From Candidatus Obscuribacterales bacterium (lineage in GTDB: Bacteria > Cyanobacteriota > Vampirovibrionia > Obscuribacterales > Obscuribacteraceae): a stretch of 34,065 nt of DNA. Under the pieces are notes generated by a model. It made no database searches. It was not told the origin of the DNA and was given only the letters and a program-made list of their open reading frames with translations. Of the stretch, positions 7,304-15,790 are shown in pieces. How positions within the stretch are numbered: position 1 is the first letter of the stretch; each line of letters opens with the position of its first letter. The stretch covers positions 1 through 34,065 of the forward strand of contig JAIELX010000093.1 in the NCBI GenBank assembly GCA_019752635.1, in the 5' to 3' direction. The translations under genes were made by a program, and so were the position numbers.

Positions 7304-10300
7304 ACAATCAGGCTAATTTGCCTCTGGAGATTGATTCTTGCGGTGTAGGCTTCATATACAGACCTAATCCGTCACACTCGGTCATTCGAGATTCTTTGAC
7401 CGCCTTGCGCAACTTGGAGCACCGCGGAGCTGTGGGCGCCGATGGTGAGAGCGGCGATGGTGCGGGGATTCTGTGTTCGGTTCCATTTGGAATCTTGGAG
7501 GCGGAGGGCTGGTCCGCAGCGCGTATTGGCGCTGTAGGCATGATATTCCTGCCGCCGTCGTATGCCGCATTCTGTCGCAGCATGACCGAACACTTCCTTT
7601 TAGAGGAAGGATTTGTCGTTGAGGGATGGCGCACCGTGCCCATCGATCTTGCGGTCCTGGGACCGTCTGCGCGAGACACTGCACCGCTGGTGGAGCAGGT
7701 GATTATTGCGCCTTCTGAAGGCTCTGAACATGAGATAGAACATCGGTTGTTTGCTGCTCGGCGCAAGATGACCAACTATTTGTGGAGCCAGCCTTTCGGC
7801 ACTGACTATTTCGTCTGCTCCCTGTCGATGCGAACCGTTGTCTACAAGGCGATGGTGCAATCGCCCGTACTTCCGGAATTTTATCCGGATCTGGTCAATC
7901 CACTTTTTGAGAGTTCGTTCTCTGTTTTTCATCGACGCTTTAGCACGAACACAAATCCACGTTGGTGGCTGGCTCAGCCATTCCGCTTGCTTGGGCACAA
8001 CGGCGAAATTAACACCCTTTCCGGAAATCGCATCTGGGCTCGAGCCAAGCAAGCCCTGTTCGAGCAGAACCAACTTACCTCGCGCACAGAACCGGTGTTG
8101 CATCCTTCAGGCTCTGATTCCGCCAATTTGGACAACATGTTGGAGCTTCTTTGTTCTGCCGGCTTTTCGCCGGAGTCCTCTCTTATGCGCTTGATTCCAC
8201 CCGCGCCGTCAGCTCATTCCGGTGCCATCGCTGATTTTTACGAATATCACGCGCCATTGCAGGAACCGTGGGATGGTCCCGCGCTAGTAGTCTACAGCGA
8301 CGGTCGCAGTGTCGGCGCCATTTTGGATCGCAACGGTTTGCGCCCTGCGCGCTACACCAGAATGCACGACGGGTCTTTTATTCTTTGCTCTGAAACCGGA
8401 GTGATCGATATTGCCGAAGAAGAAATAGCAGAACGCGGACGGCTGGGACCGGGGCAAATGGTTTGCGTAGATTTAGCTACGGGAAGGCTTTTCCTCGACC
8501 ACGAGTTGAAGGAAACGGTGGCGGCGCGCTACCCGTATGGCACATGGCTCAAGGAAGAACGCATCAGTTTCGATACCGGCGATGATTCTGTCCAGTCTGA
8601 ACTGCCGGCTCGCGAGCTGCGACGAGTGCAGCTGTCTGTTGGCTACGGACTAGAGGATCTCGAACATCTCAAATGTATGAGCGAGACCGGCAAGGAACCA
8701 GTGTTTTCCATGGGCGATGACACCGCGTTGCCGCTGCTTTCAGCACATCCGCGACTGCTATTCGACTATTTTAAGCAGCGATTTGCACAGGTCACAAATC
8801 CGTCAATTGATTCTCTTCGCGAGCGACTAGTGATGTCGCTGGACACTTACTTAGGGTCGCGCTGGCGTGGTTTGATTCCACATAGGGAAGCTGCGCGGGT
8901 GGCTCGGTGCAGTAGTCCGATCCTGACTGAAAAGGATCTTGAGAAGATAGCATCCGGGCTTCCCTATCTTTCTGTTTGTTCGTTGTCTATAAACGCACCA
9001 AAGGATTCGTTCGACATTGATGTTGAGTTGGATCGCATCTGCGCTGAGGCTGCTGATGCTGTTAGTGCCGGTGCTACGCTGGTTGTTCTGTCCGACAGAG
9101 GGTTGACTGAGAAACTGGTACCGGTACCGGTGCTTGCTGCAGTAGGTGCTCTGCACCATTATCTGATCGCTCGCGGATTACGCTTGAACTGCGCCATAGT
9201 TGTCGAAACCGCGCAGTGCTGGAGCCCGCACCAATTCGCTTGCTTGCTCGGGTACGGGGCTCAGGCCATTTGTCCTTACCTGGCGTATGAATCCGTTCGC
9301 CATTTGATGTCGGAAGAGCCGGTTCGCGCGAGCGCGAAGGTCACTCCGTCGCAGGCACTAACTAATTATCGCCAGTCAATTGAGAAAGCCCTCCTAAAGA
9401 TTATGGCGAAGATGGGAATATCTACATTGAGCAGCTACATCGGGGCTCAGATATTCGAATGTATCGGGCTGACCGAATCGGTGGTAAATCGTTGCTTCAT
9501 CGGGACGGCCTCTCACGTAGGCGGACTTTCGCTGATCGAGCTGGCCACCGACATGCTGCGCTTTCTCGATACCGCCGAGCAAGCGGTCAAAATGGTCGAC
9601 TATGGTTTACTTCGACATCGCAAGGGTGGCGAGTTTCACGGTAACAATCCCGAGGTCGTGAAAGCTCTGCATCTTGCTGTGGGCGCACGCGATCAAAATT
9701 TGAGCGCAGGCGAAAGAGCTAAATTTTTTGAGCAGTATTCGAGGCTCGTAGAAGATCGGCAAGCAGCAAACGTGCGCGATTTATTCGCACTTTTCTCCGA
9801 TCGTCAGCCGATTTCTATCGATGAGGTGGAGTCGGAGCAGGTTATCGTAAAGCGTTTCTGCACCGGTGGCATGTCTCTGGGAGCTTTGTCCCCTGAAGCT
9901 CACGAGACTCTTGCCGTGGCAATGAATCGATTGGGCGGCGCCTCCAATAGTGGCGAAGGCGGTGAAGATCCTCGGCGATACAGAAGTATCGTTACTGATA
10001 CCGAAAATGGTGCGAGTCCGACATTCCCCGGGGTGCGAGGACTTCGCACCGGTGATACTTCCGCTTCGAAGATTCGCCAGGTAGCGTCCGGCCGATTTGG
10101 GGTTACACCTGAGTATCTGGTGACAGCCGAACAGATAGAAATTAAAATTGCCCAGGGCGCTAAGCCGGGTGAGGGCGGGCAACTGCCCGGTGACAAAGTT
10201 TCCGAGTACATAGGGCAACTTCGTCGCGCGCAACCCGGAACGACCTTAATTTCACCTCCGCCTCATCACGATATCTATTCCATTGAAGACCTGGCGCAGC

Positions 10301-11787
10301 TCATCTTCGATCTGCACCAGGTCAATCCAGTTGCGCGGGTCTCAGTGAAACTGGTTTCCTCTTCGGGCATCGGCACCATTGCGGCCGGAGTGGCCAAAGC
10401 GAAGGCGGATATTATTCAAGTTTCTGGACACGAGGGCGGCACGGGCGCATCTCCGGTAAGTTCAATCCGGCACGCAGGACTTCCCTGGGAGATTGGCTTA
10501 TCCGAAGCTCATCAAAACCTGGTCGCGAACGGTTTGCGTGATCGCATAGTATTGCGAGTCGACGGCGGCTTGCGAACAGGCGCAGACGTTGTAGTGGCTG
10601 CGTTGCTGGGCGCCGAAGAGTACGGGTTTGGTTCAATTGCTCTAGTAGCTGCCGGCTGCATCATGGCGCGCGTCTGCCACACGAACAACTGCCCGGCCGG
10701 TGTCGCCAGCCAGAAAGCGAGTTTGCGTGAGAAGTTTACGGGCACTCCCGATCAGATCGAAAACTTGCTGCTGTTCATTGCGGAAGAAGTGCGTTTCATT
10801 CTTGCGGACTTGGGTTATCGCAGCCTGACTGAACTGGTCGGGCGAATTGATCTGCTGAGCGCACGCGCGGATGTGAAGGTTCCCAAAGGTGTTGCCTTTG
10901 ATGTTAGCAACATACTGAGCGGTCGGATTTACCAGAAACGACCAAGTTCAGCGCCGGAGAAGTCAGTGACTTTGGACGACGCTATTTTGGCTGATGAGTC
11001 GATTCAAAATGCAATTGCGAATCATACGGTTGCCAGTAAGGTCTGTTCGATCTCGAACAGGGATCGCGCAACCGGAGCGAAACTTTCCGGATACATCGCG
11101 CGCTTGCACGGTGACGAGGGGTTCGGCGGTCAACTGACCATCAAGCTTGATGGTACGGCCGGGCAAAGCTTTGGAGCGTTCAACATTCGGAGCGTGCGCC
11201 TGATCCTGACCGGCGAAGCCAATGATTATGTCGGCAAAGGCATGAACGGTGGTACCGTTGTTGTACGCCCGTCAGTTCCGAAGCCGGATTTCACAAATGA
11301 TGTCCTGGCCGGTAACGCATGTCTGTATGGTGCTACCGGTGGTGCGCTCTACTGCGCAGGAGCGGTCGGTGAACGCTTTGCTGTTCGCAACGCTGGTGCT
11401 TTCGCCGTTGTAGAAGGATCTGGCGATCACTGTTGTGAGTATATGACTGGCGGCGCAGTCGTCGTGATTGGTTCGACAGGGCGTAACTTCGGCGCGGGCA
11501 TGACCGGTGGCGTGTCATACGTGCTGGACTCCGATGACACGTTCATGGAGAATCTAAGTCCGGATGGCGGTCTGCGAGTTGCTCGACTAGCGGAGAAGAA
11601 CGAAGAAGCATTGAAGCGGCTGATTCGCCGTCATTTGAAGTTAACGGGCAGTTCACGAGCAAGAGTAATTCTTGAACGATGGTCCGAGTATCGTCACTTG
11701 TTCTGGCAGGTGGTTCCTTCCGTGGACGGCGCGCCAATCAGCTATCCTTACAAAAATGCGCCGGACGGAACAGCTGCTCAAGCATAG
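7300..11787 (+). CDS. gltB: Ferredoxin-dependent glutamate synthase (Fd-GOGAT)
   Basis: This 1495-residue enzyme makes two glutamates from glutamine and 2-oxoglutarate. The N-terminal class II amidotransferase nucleophile is Cys14, exposed after removal of a 13-residue propeptide. The FMN-binding synthase domain carries the [3Fe-4S] cysteines C-x5-C-x4-C (Cys1120, Cys1126, Cys1131). The C-terminal Gly-rich beta-helix includes GKGMNGGTVVV and GATGGALYCAG. Between GEGGEDP and ASGRFGVTP there is an insertion of about 25 residues (about 896-920, including SPTFPGVRGL and TGDTSASK). It corresponds to the ferredoxin loop of cyanobacterial and plastid enzymes and is absent from NADPH-GOGAT. No gltD small subunit is adjacent, in agreement. 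It supplies glutamate to the arginine operon next to it. Confidence 0.95.
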   Translation: MNNQANLPLEIDSCGVGFIYRPNPSHSVIRDSLTALRNLEHRGAVGADGESGDGAGILCSVPFGILEAEGWSAARIGAVGMIFLPPSYAAFCRSMTEHFLLEEGFVVEGWRTVPIDLAVLGPSARDTAPLVEQVIIAPSEGSEHEIEHRLFAARRKMTNYLWSQPFGTDYFVCSLSMRTVVYKAMVQSPVLPEFYPDLVNPLFESSFSVFHRRFSTNTNPRWWLAQPFRLLGHNGEINTLSGNRIWARAKQALFEQNQLTSRTEPVLHPSGSDSANLDNMLELLCSAGFSPESSLMRLIPPAPSAHSGAIADFYEYHAPLQEPWDGPALVVYSDGRSVGAILDRNGLRPARYTRMHDGSFILCSETGVIDIAEEEIAERGRLGPGQMVCVDLATGRLFLDHELKETVAARYPYGTWLKEERISFDTGDDSVQSELPARELRRVQLSVGYGLEDLEHLKCMSETGKEPVFSMGDDTALPLLSAHPRLLFDYFKQRFAQVTNPSIDSLRERLVMSLDTYLGSRWRGLIPHREAARVARCSSPILTEKDLEKIASGLPYLSVCSLSINAPKDSFDIDVELDRICAEAADAVSAGATLVVLSDRGLTEKLVPVPVLAAVGALHHYLIARGLRLNCAIVVETAQCWSPHQFACLLGYGAQAICPYLAYESVRHLMSEEPVRASAKVTPSQALTNYRQSIEKALLKIMAKMGISTLSSYIGAQIFECIGLTESVVNRCFIGTASHVGGLSLIELATDMLRFLDTAEQAVKMVDYGLLRHRKGGEFHGNNPEVVKALHLAVGARDQNLSAGERAKFFEQYSRLVEDRQAANVRDLFALFSDRQPISIDEVESEQVIVKRFCTGGMSLGALSPEAHETLAVAMNRLGGASNSGEGGEDPRRYRSIVTDTENGASPTFPGVRGLRTGDTSASKIRQVASGRFGVTPEYLVTAEQIEIKIAQGAKPGEGGQLPGDKVSEYIGQLRRAQPGTTLISPPPHHDIYSIEDLAQLIFDLHQVNPVARVSVKLVSSSGIGTIAAGVAKAKADIIQVSGHEGGTGASPVSSIRHAGLPWEIGLSEAHQNLVANGLRDRIVLRVDGGLRTGADVVVAALLGAEEYGFGSIALVAAGCIMARVCHTNNCPAGVASQKASLREKFTGTPDQIENLLLFIAEEVRFILADLGYRSLTELVGRIDLLSARADVKVPKGVAFDVSNILSGRIYQKRPSSAPEKSVTLDDAILADESIQNAIANHTVASKVCSISNRDRATGAKLSGYIARLHGDEGFGGQLTIKLDGTAGQSFGAFNIRSVRLILTGEANDYVGKGMNGGTVVVRPSVPKPDFTNDVLAGNACLYGATGGALYCAGAVGERFAVRNAGAFAVVEGSGDHCCEYMTGGAVVVIGSTGRNFGAGMTGGVSYVLDSDDTFMENLSPDGGLRVARLAEKNEEALKRLIRRHLKLTGSSRARVILERWSEYRHLFWQVVPSVDGAPISYPYKNAPDGTAAQA

Positions 11788-11916
11788 CGTCAACCTAACT
11801 CTGGGAGTCAGACTCTGTCGCTCGCGTGTCGGCTTGGACCGTGCAGGCCCCTGACCCGATGATGTGCGCATGAGAGGAGTTTTTCGCAACTTTGTAACGC
11901 GCCTCCCGATTTGTCC

Positions 11917-11945
11917 TTGACGAGTGAGCCGATTGCCATTATCGT
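11917..11945 (+). promoter_or_regulatory. Promoter of the arginine operon
   Basis: TTGACG (11917-11922, five of six) and TATCGT (11940-11945, four of six) are separated by exactly 17 bp. Transcription would start near 11952, about 225 nt before argF and just ahead of the leader peptide and attenuator. The preceding 11788-11916 stretch shows no gene and no convincing terminator for glutamate synthase. Confidence 0.6.
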
Positions 11946-11977
11946 AAAAGTCAGTGAAGTTAAAGGACCCGCAAGCA

Positions 11978-12058
11978 GTGAACTCCGCTTTTGCAAATAA
12001 CGCCACGCAGAACCGCCGACGCCGCCGTAGCAATATAGCTCGGGGCATAGTTGGCTGA
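11978..12058 (+). CDS. Arginine-rich leader peptide of the arg attenuator
   Basis: A 26-codon ORF starts at GTG 11978, with AAAGGA (11962-11967) at 10-nt spacing, and stops at TGA 12056-12058. Residues 13-17 are five consecutive Arg codons (CGC CGA CGC CGC CGT, 12014-12028), with another Arg at residue 22. The last codons run through the 5' arm of the antiterminator (12038-12045). This is the expected arrangement for a peptide whose translation, limited by charged tRNA-Arg, decides RNA folding downstream. An in-frame GTG at 11954 lies almost at the predicted transcript start and is less likely. The peptide itself need have no function. Ordinary gene finders would miss it because of its size and start codon. 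Confidence 0.75.
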   Translation: MNSAFANNATQNRRRRRSNIARGIVG

Positions 12059-12098
12059 GATCATAGCGAAGATCCTTCAACAAATAGACACCCCGAGT
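12035..12098 (+). promoter_or_regulatory. Antiterminator of the arg operon attenuator
   Basis: GCTCGGGG (12038-12045) can pair with CCCCGAGT (12091-12098) in 7 Watson-Crick pairs plus a G-U, closing a 45-nt segment. Two smaller helices nest inside it: GTTG 12050-12053 with CAAC 12078-12081, and GATC 12059-12062 with GATC 12071-12074. ATAGCTCGGGG at 12035-12045 is repeated exactly at 12103-12113, so this fold and the terminator compete for the same CCCCGAG. A ribosome stalled at the Arg codons (12014-12028) leaves 12038-12045 free. One that reaches the stop at 12056 covers it. Confidence 0.72.
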
Positions 12099-12118
12099 TC
12101 TGATAGCTCGGGGTTTTT
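12090..12118 (+). terminator. Intrinsic terminator of the arg operon attenuator
   Basis: ACCCCGAG (12090-12097) pairs with CTCGGGGT (12107-12114) around a 9-nt loop, followed by TTTTT (12114-12118). It stands 57 bp before argF, with the operon promoter upstream, so it would end transcription before the structural genes unless the antiterminator forms. It is the clearest intrinsic terminator in the window. Confidence 0.85.
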
Positions 12119-12174
12119 CATTTTCAGCAAATCCTCGAGCTGCTCTACAAGCCAATTCCACTTGGAGCACGCCG

Positions 12175-13188
12175 ATGACAAAAGCAATTCTGACTAAGAA
12201 ATACGTTCAATCCCAACGGATGGCACCGCCGCTGCACGGCAAGTCCCCGTTGTTGAAAGTGCTTCAGGAAGATGAGCTGCGCGGACGCGATGTTCTGGGC
12301 GTCAAGGACCTGACTGCCAAAGAGATACTGCTCATTCTGGAAGTGGCGCAGCTGCTCAAGGCGAACAAGTTTGACGATACGCAAACTCTATTTGCTAGAG
12401 GGCAGACCCTGGCGATGTTGTTCGAAAAGCCATCGCTAAGAACCAGAGTCACGTTTGAAGCAGGGATGATTCAGCTTGGTGGCAGCGCTATCAATCTGGA
12501 AGGCAAACTCGGAGAAAGAGAGTGCATCCCCGACGTTGCTCGCAACCTCGACAGGTGGCTTGATGGCATTATGGCAAGAGTGTTCGATCATAAAACTCTT
12601 TTGGGATTGGCGGAGTATGCCAGCATTCCAGTAATCAGCGGACTTTGCGAGATAGAGCATCCATGTCAGGCCATGGCTGACTTTCTCACCATTCAAGAAC
12701 ACAAAGGCACTGTGAGCGGCGTCAAAATTGCGTACGTCGGTGACGGCAACAACGTAGCCAATTCGCTTGCACTAACGGCTGCGAAGTTGGGCAGCGACTT
12801 CACCATCGCTTGTCCAGACGGTTACGGTCCTCACCCCGAGTTGTGGAAGCACGCATTGGCAGATGCCGCGATCAGCGGTGCCAATCTCACGATCACGACT
12901 GATCCTGCTGAAGCTGTCACCGGCGCTGACGCCGTTTACACCGACACATGGGTTTCGATGGGGCAGGAATCCGAGTATGCGGAAAGAACAAAAGTATTCG
13001 CAGACTATCAAGTAAACAAACTACTTATGAGCAAAGCCGGTGCAGAATCAATAGTGATGCACTGTTTGCCTGCGCATCGTGGATATGAAATCACCGACGA
13101 AGTGATAGACGGCGCGCAATCTGTCGTGTTCGACCAGGCTGAAAATCGCCTGCACGCTCAGAAAGCGATTCTTTCACTGGTGTTGTAA
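12175..13188 (+). CDS. argF: Ornithine carbamoyltransferase
   Basis: This 337-residue cytoplasmic enzyme joins carbamoyl phosphate and ornithine to give citrulline. The carbamoyl-phosphate loop is FEKPSLRTR (Ser87-Arg91; the S-x-R-T motif has Leu at the second position, as in many bacteria). HPCQ is at residues 162-165, and the ornithine-binding HCLP loop is at residues 296-299. An N-terminal extension of about 30 residues precedes the usual domain start. The ATG at 12175 has GGAG about 8 nt upstream. It is the first gene of the arg operon, directly downstream of the attenuator, so its expression should follow arginine supply. Confidence 0.95.
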   Translation: MTKAILTKKYVQSQRMAPPLHGKSPLLKVLQEDELRGRDVLGVKDLTAKEILLILEVAQLLKANKFDDTQTLFARGQTLAMLFEKPSLRTRVTFEAGMIQLGGSAINLEGKLGERECIPDVARNLDRWLDGIMARVFDHKTLLGLAEYASIPVISGLCEIEHPCQAMADFLTIQEHKGTVSGVKIAYVGDGNNVANSLALTAAKLGSDFTIACPDGYGPHPELWKHALADAAISGANLTITTDPAEAVTGADAVYTDTWVSMGQESEYAERTKVFADYQVNKLLMSKAGAESIVMHCLPAHRGYEITDEVIDGAQSVVFDQAENRLHAQKAILSLVL

Positions 13189-13209
13189 AAAACAGAAAGG
13201 GAGATAGAA

Positions 13210-14430
13210 ATGAAAAAGATCCTACTTGCCTACAGTGGTGGGCTAGATACCTCATGCATGCTTGTATGGCTGAAAGAAAAATACAATGTACCGATAGTGG
13301 CTTACTGTGCTGATGTTGGTCAGAATGAAGACCTTTCGGTTGTCTCGGCTAAAGCCAATGCTGCCGGCGTCCAGAAGTGCATTATTCAAGACCTCAAGAA
13401 TGAGTTCGTTGAGAAGTTCATTTTTCCGGCAATCAAATCCAATGCAATTTACGAAACCATCTATTTGATGGGGACATCGCTCGCTCGTCCCTGTATCGCC
13501 AGCGGCATGATTACCGCCGCCTTGAAAGAAGGCTGCGACACGATCGTTCATGGCGCGACTGGCAAAGGCAATGACCAGGTTCGGTTCGAGTTGGCCGTAA
13601 AGGCTCTTGCACCGCAAATCAAAGTTGTGGCTCCCTGGCGGGAATGGGAGTTTGACGGACGGGAAGATTTGTTCAAGTATGCTGAAGCAAAGTCGATTCC
13701 GCTGCCGGTGACCAGAGAAAAGCCGTACTCCATGGATGCGAATCTCATGCACATTAGCTATGAGGGCGGCATCCTTGAAGATCCTTGGACAGAACCGCCG
13801 GCAGACATTTACAAATGGACTACTAATCCGGAAGATGCGCCTGACCAGCCCGAGTATGTGACCGTAGATTTTGTATCAGGCGTACCGGTTGCAATCAACG
13901 GTAAGACGATGAAAGCGGTGGAGTTACTTGAAGCCATCAACACTATTGCTGCCAAGCATGGTGTCGGTCGAGTTGATTGCGTAGAGAACCGCTACATCGG
14001 TATCAAGTCCAGGGGCGTCTATGAAACTCCCGGTGTAACGGTGCTGATGCAGGCGCACAAAGCAGTCGAATCGATCACTCTTGACCGTGAAGTGTCGCAC
14101 CTCAAAGACAATCTGTCGCAACAGCTTTCCATTCAAATCTACAACGGTTACTGGTTCGCTCCCGAATGCAAGCTTCTTCTCAAACTGATGGATGAAACGC
14201 AAACAAGCGTCACAGGCACCGCCAAGATCAAGCTTTACAAAGGCAACAGCATAGTGGTTGGACGCAAAGCCGACGTTTCACTCTACGACATCAAGCAATC
14301 AAGTTTCGAACACATGAGCGCCTTTCAGCCAGCCGATTCCGGTGGCTTCATCAATACCGCAGGACTAAGACTTACCGCTTGGAGCAAACAGAATGCCAGT
14401 CTTGAGAAATCGTTTCAAACAACAACTTAA
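13210..14430 (+). CDS. argG: Argininosuccinate synthase
   Basis: This 406-residue enzyme condenses citrulline and aspartate, using ATP, into argininosuccinate. The N-terminus carries the PP-loop ATP site AYSGGLDTS (residues 7-15). Later hallmarks include GATGKGNDQVRFE, and the length matches the family. The start has GGGAG close upstream, 21 bp after the argF stop. Its last 38 bp overlap argH in another frame, a tight arrangement that implies coupled translation. Confidence 0.96.
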   Translation: MKKILLAYSGGLDTSCMLVWLKEKYNVPIVAYCADVGQNEDLSVVSAKANAAGVQKCIIQDLKNEFVEKFIFPAIKSNAIYETIYLMGTSLARPCIASGMITAALKEGCDTIVHGATGKGNDQVRFELAVKALAPQIKVVAPWREWEFDGREDLFKYAEAKSIPLPVTREKPYSMDANLMHISYEGGILEDPWTEPPADIYKWTTNPEDAPDQPEYVTVDFVSGVPVAINGKTMKAVELLEAINTIAAKHGVGRVDCVENRYIGIKSRGVYETPGVTVLMQAHKAVESITLDREVSHLKDNLSQQLSIQIYNGYWFAPECKLLLKLMDETQTSVTGTAKIKLYKGNSIVVGRKADVSLYDIKQSSFEHMSAFQPADSGGFINTAGLRLTAWSKQNASLEKSFQTTT

Positions 14431-15790
14431 TCCGGCTGTAGCTAAGTATGTTGCTTCAGTTGCTGATGACCAGGCGTTTGTAAGTGCCGATATCGAGGGT
14501 AGCATGGCTCATTGTGCCATGCTCGCCCGGCAGGGGCTGATAACTACTGAGCAATCAGGCAAGATTTTGCAAGGTCTGAAACTTTTGAAGAAGTCGGCAG
14601 ATGAAGGCACATTTCAGTTGAACGAAGAGTTTGAAGATGTGCACATGAATGTGGAGACCCATCTGCAAAGTTTGTCCGGTAAAGATGCGTTGCGATTGCA
14701 CACTGCGCGGAGCCGGAACGATCAAGTTGCGCTGGATTTTCGCCTCTTCGTGTTGACTCAGATCGATGCGATGGTGTTGCTGCTCAAGAAACTGCAGAGT
14801 GCCATCGTTAGCAAGGCAGCGGAGACCGCCACCGTTGTTATGCCGGGGTACACTCATCTGCAAAGAGCGCAACCAGTGTTCTTTTCGCATGCACTGCTGG
14901 CGTTCTACGAAATGTTTCAGCGGGACATCGAAAGATTTGTCCAATCAGCCGACAGAACTGCCGTGTCTCCTTTGGGCGCAGGTGCTCAAGCAGGCACATC
15001 GCTGCCGATTGATCCGATATTCACCGCTGAGCAACTCGGACTGCCATCGGTGTTTGCAAACTCCATCGACGCTGTGATGGATCGCGATTTCGCTGTTGAA
15101 TTTTTGATGGCGTCATGCCTCGTTGCCACTCACCTTTCGCAGTTGGCGGAGACACTAATTATCTGGAATACAAGCGAGTTTGGATTCATTCAGTTCTGCG
15201 ACAGCGTGACCACTTCTTCTAGTTTGATGCCTCAGAAGAAGAATCCGGATCCTGTGGAACTTGTGAGAGGAAATACGGGTCTTGTGGTCGGTGAACTTGT
15301 CAGTCTTCTGGTCACGCTAAAAGCTTTGCCTCTAGGTTACAACCGCGATCTTCAATGCTCGAAGCCGCCGGTAATAAGAGTCGCTTCTGAACTGCAATCG
15401 AGTTTAGAGGTCATGGCTGTTGTAATCGGTGCAATAAGCGTCAAGGCTACCGCGATGCAAGTGGCGGCCAGCGATCCCCAATTGATGGCTACCGACATGG
15501 TGGAGTATCTGGTCGTTAAAGGCGTTCCGTTCAGGCAAGCCCATGAAGCCGTCGCGGTGGCCGTTCAGCTTAGCGAGGACAACAATATTCCGCTTTACGA
15601 AATGTCGATCAGCGACTTGAAAGAGTGCTGCGCTGAGTTTGAATCCGACGTTTATGACGTGTTTGATGCCGTTAAGTCTGCGCTAAGCAAGACTTCGCCT
15701 GGTGGCACCGGCAAGGTCGCTGACGCGCTGAAGACTGTCCAAACCAAAATTGCAGGAAGTTGCAGTCAGCAGAGGGGAGCTAAGTCATGA
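14393..15790 (+). CDS. argH: Argininosuccinate lyase
   Basis: This 465-residue member of the fumarase/aspartase superfamily splits argininosuccinate into arginine and fumarate, the last step of the pathway. It shows HTARSRNDQVALDFRL, the family signature SSSLMPQKKNPDPVEL with its catalytic serine loop, and GYTHLQRAQPV. The ATG at 14393 lies inside argG, with GGAG 8 nt upstream within argG codons. Its TGA overlaps the argC ATG in an ATGA junction. Confidence 0.96.
   Translation: MPVLRNRFKQQLNPAVAKYVASVADDQAFVSADIEGSMAHCAMLARQGLITTEQSGKILQGLKLLKKSADEGTFQLNEEFEDVHMNVETHLQSLSGKDALRLHTARSRNDQVALDFRLFVLTQIDAMVLLLKKLQSAIVSKAAETATVVMPGYTHLQRAQPVFFSHALLAFYEMFQRDIERFVQSADRTAVSPLGAGAQAGTSLPIDPIFTAEQLGLPSVFANSIDAVMDRDFAVEFLMASCLVATHLSQLAETLIIWNTSEFGFIQFCDSVTTSSSLMPQKKNPDPVELVRGNTGLVVGELVSLLVTLKALPLGYNRDLQCSKPPVIRVASELQSSLEVMAVVIGAISVKATAMQVAASDPQLMATDMVEYLVVKGVPFRQAHEAVAVAVQLSEDNNIPLYEMSISDLKECCAEFESDVYDVFDAVKSALSKTSPGGTGKVADALKTVQTKIAGSCSQQRGAKS

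Noticed and set aside
7600..8103. Long antisense ORFs inside glutamate synthase (also 7308-7775 and 9781-10233)
   Set aside because: They are shadows of a well-conserved gene in the opposite frame, with no ribosome-binding site and no recognisable domains.
11870..11920. A 16-codon ATG ORF with three Arg codons upstream of argF
   Set aside because: It lies upstream of the predicted promoter and does not reach the attenuator arms. The GTG ORF at 11978 has the Arg run, ribosome-binding site and correct position.
12035..12098. Possible TPP-type riboswitch, because CTGAGA and a CTTCAAC sequence occur in the argF leader
   Set aside because: The second conserved TPP segment is missing and the regulated genes are for arginine. 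The Arg-codon leader peptide and duplicated arm explain the region better.
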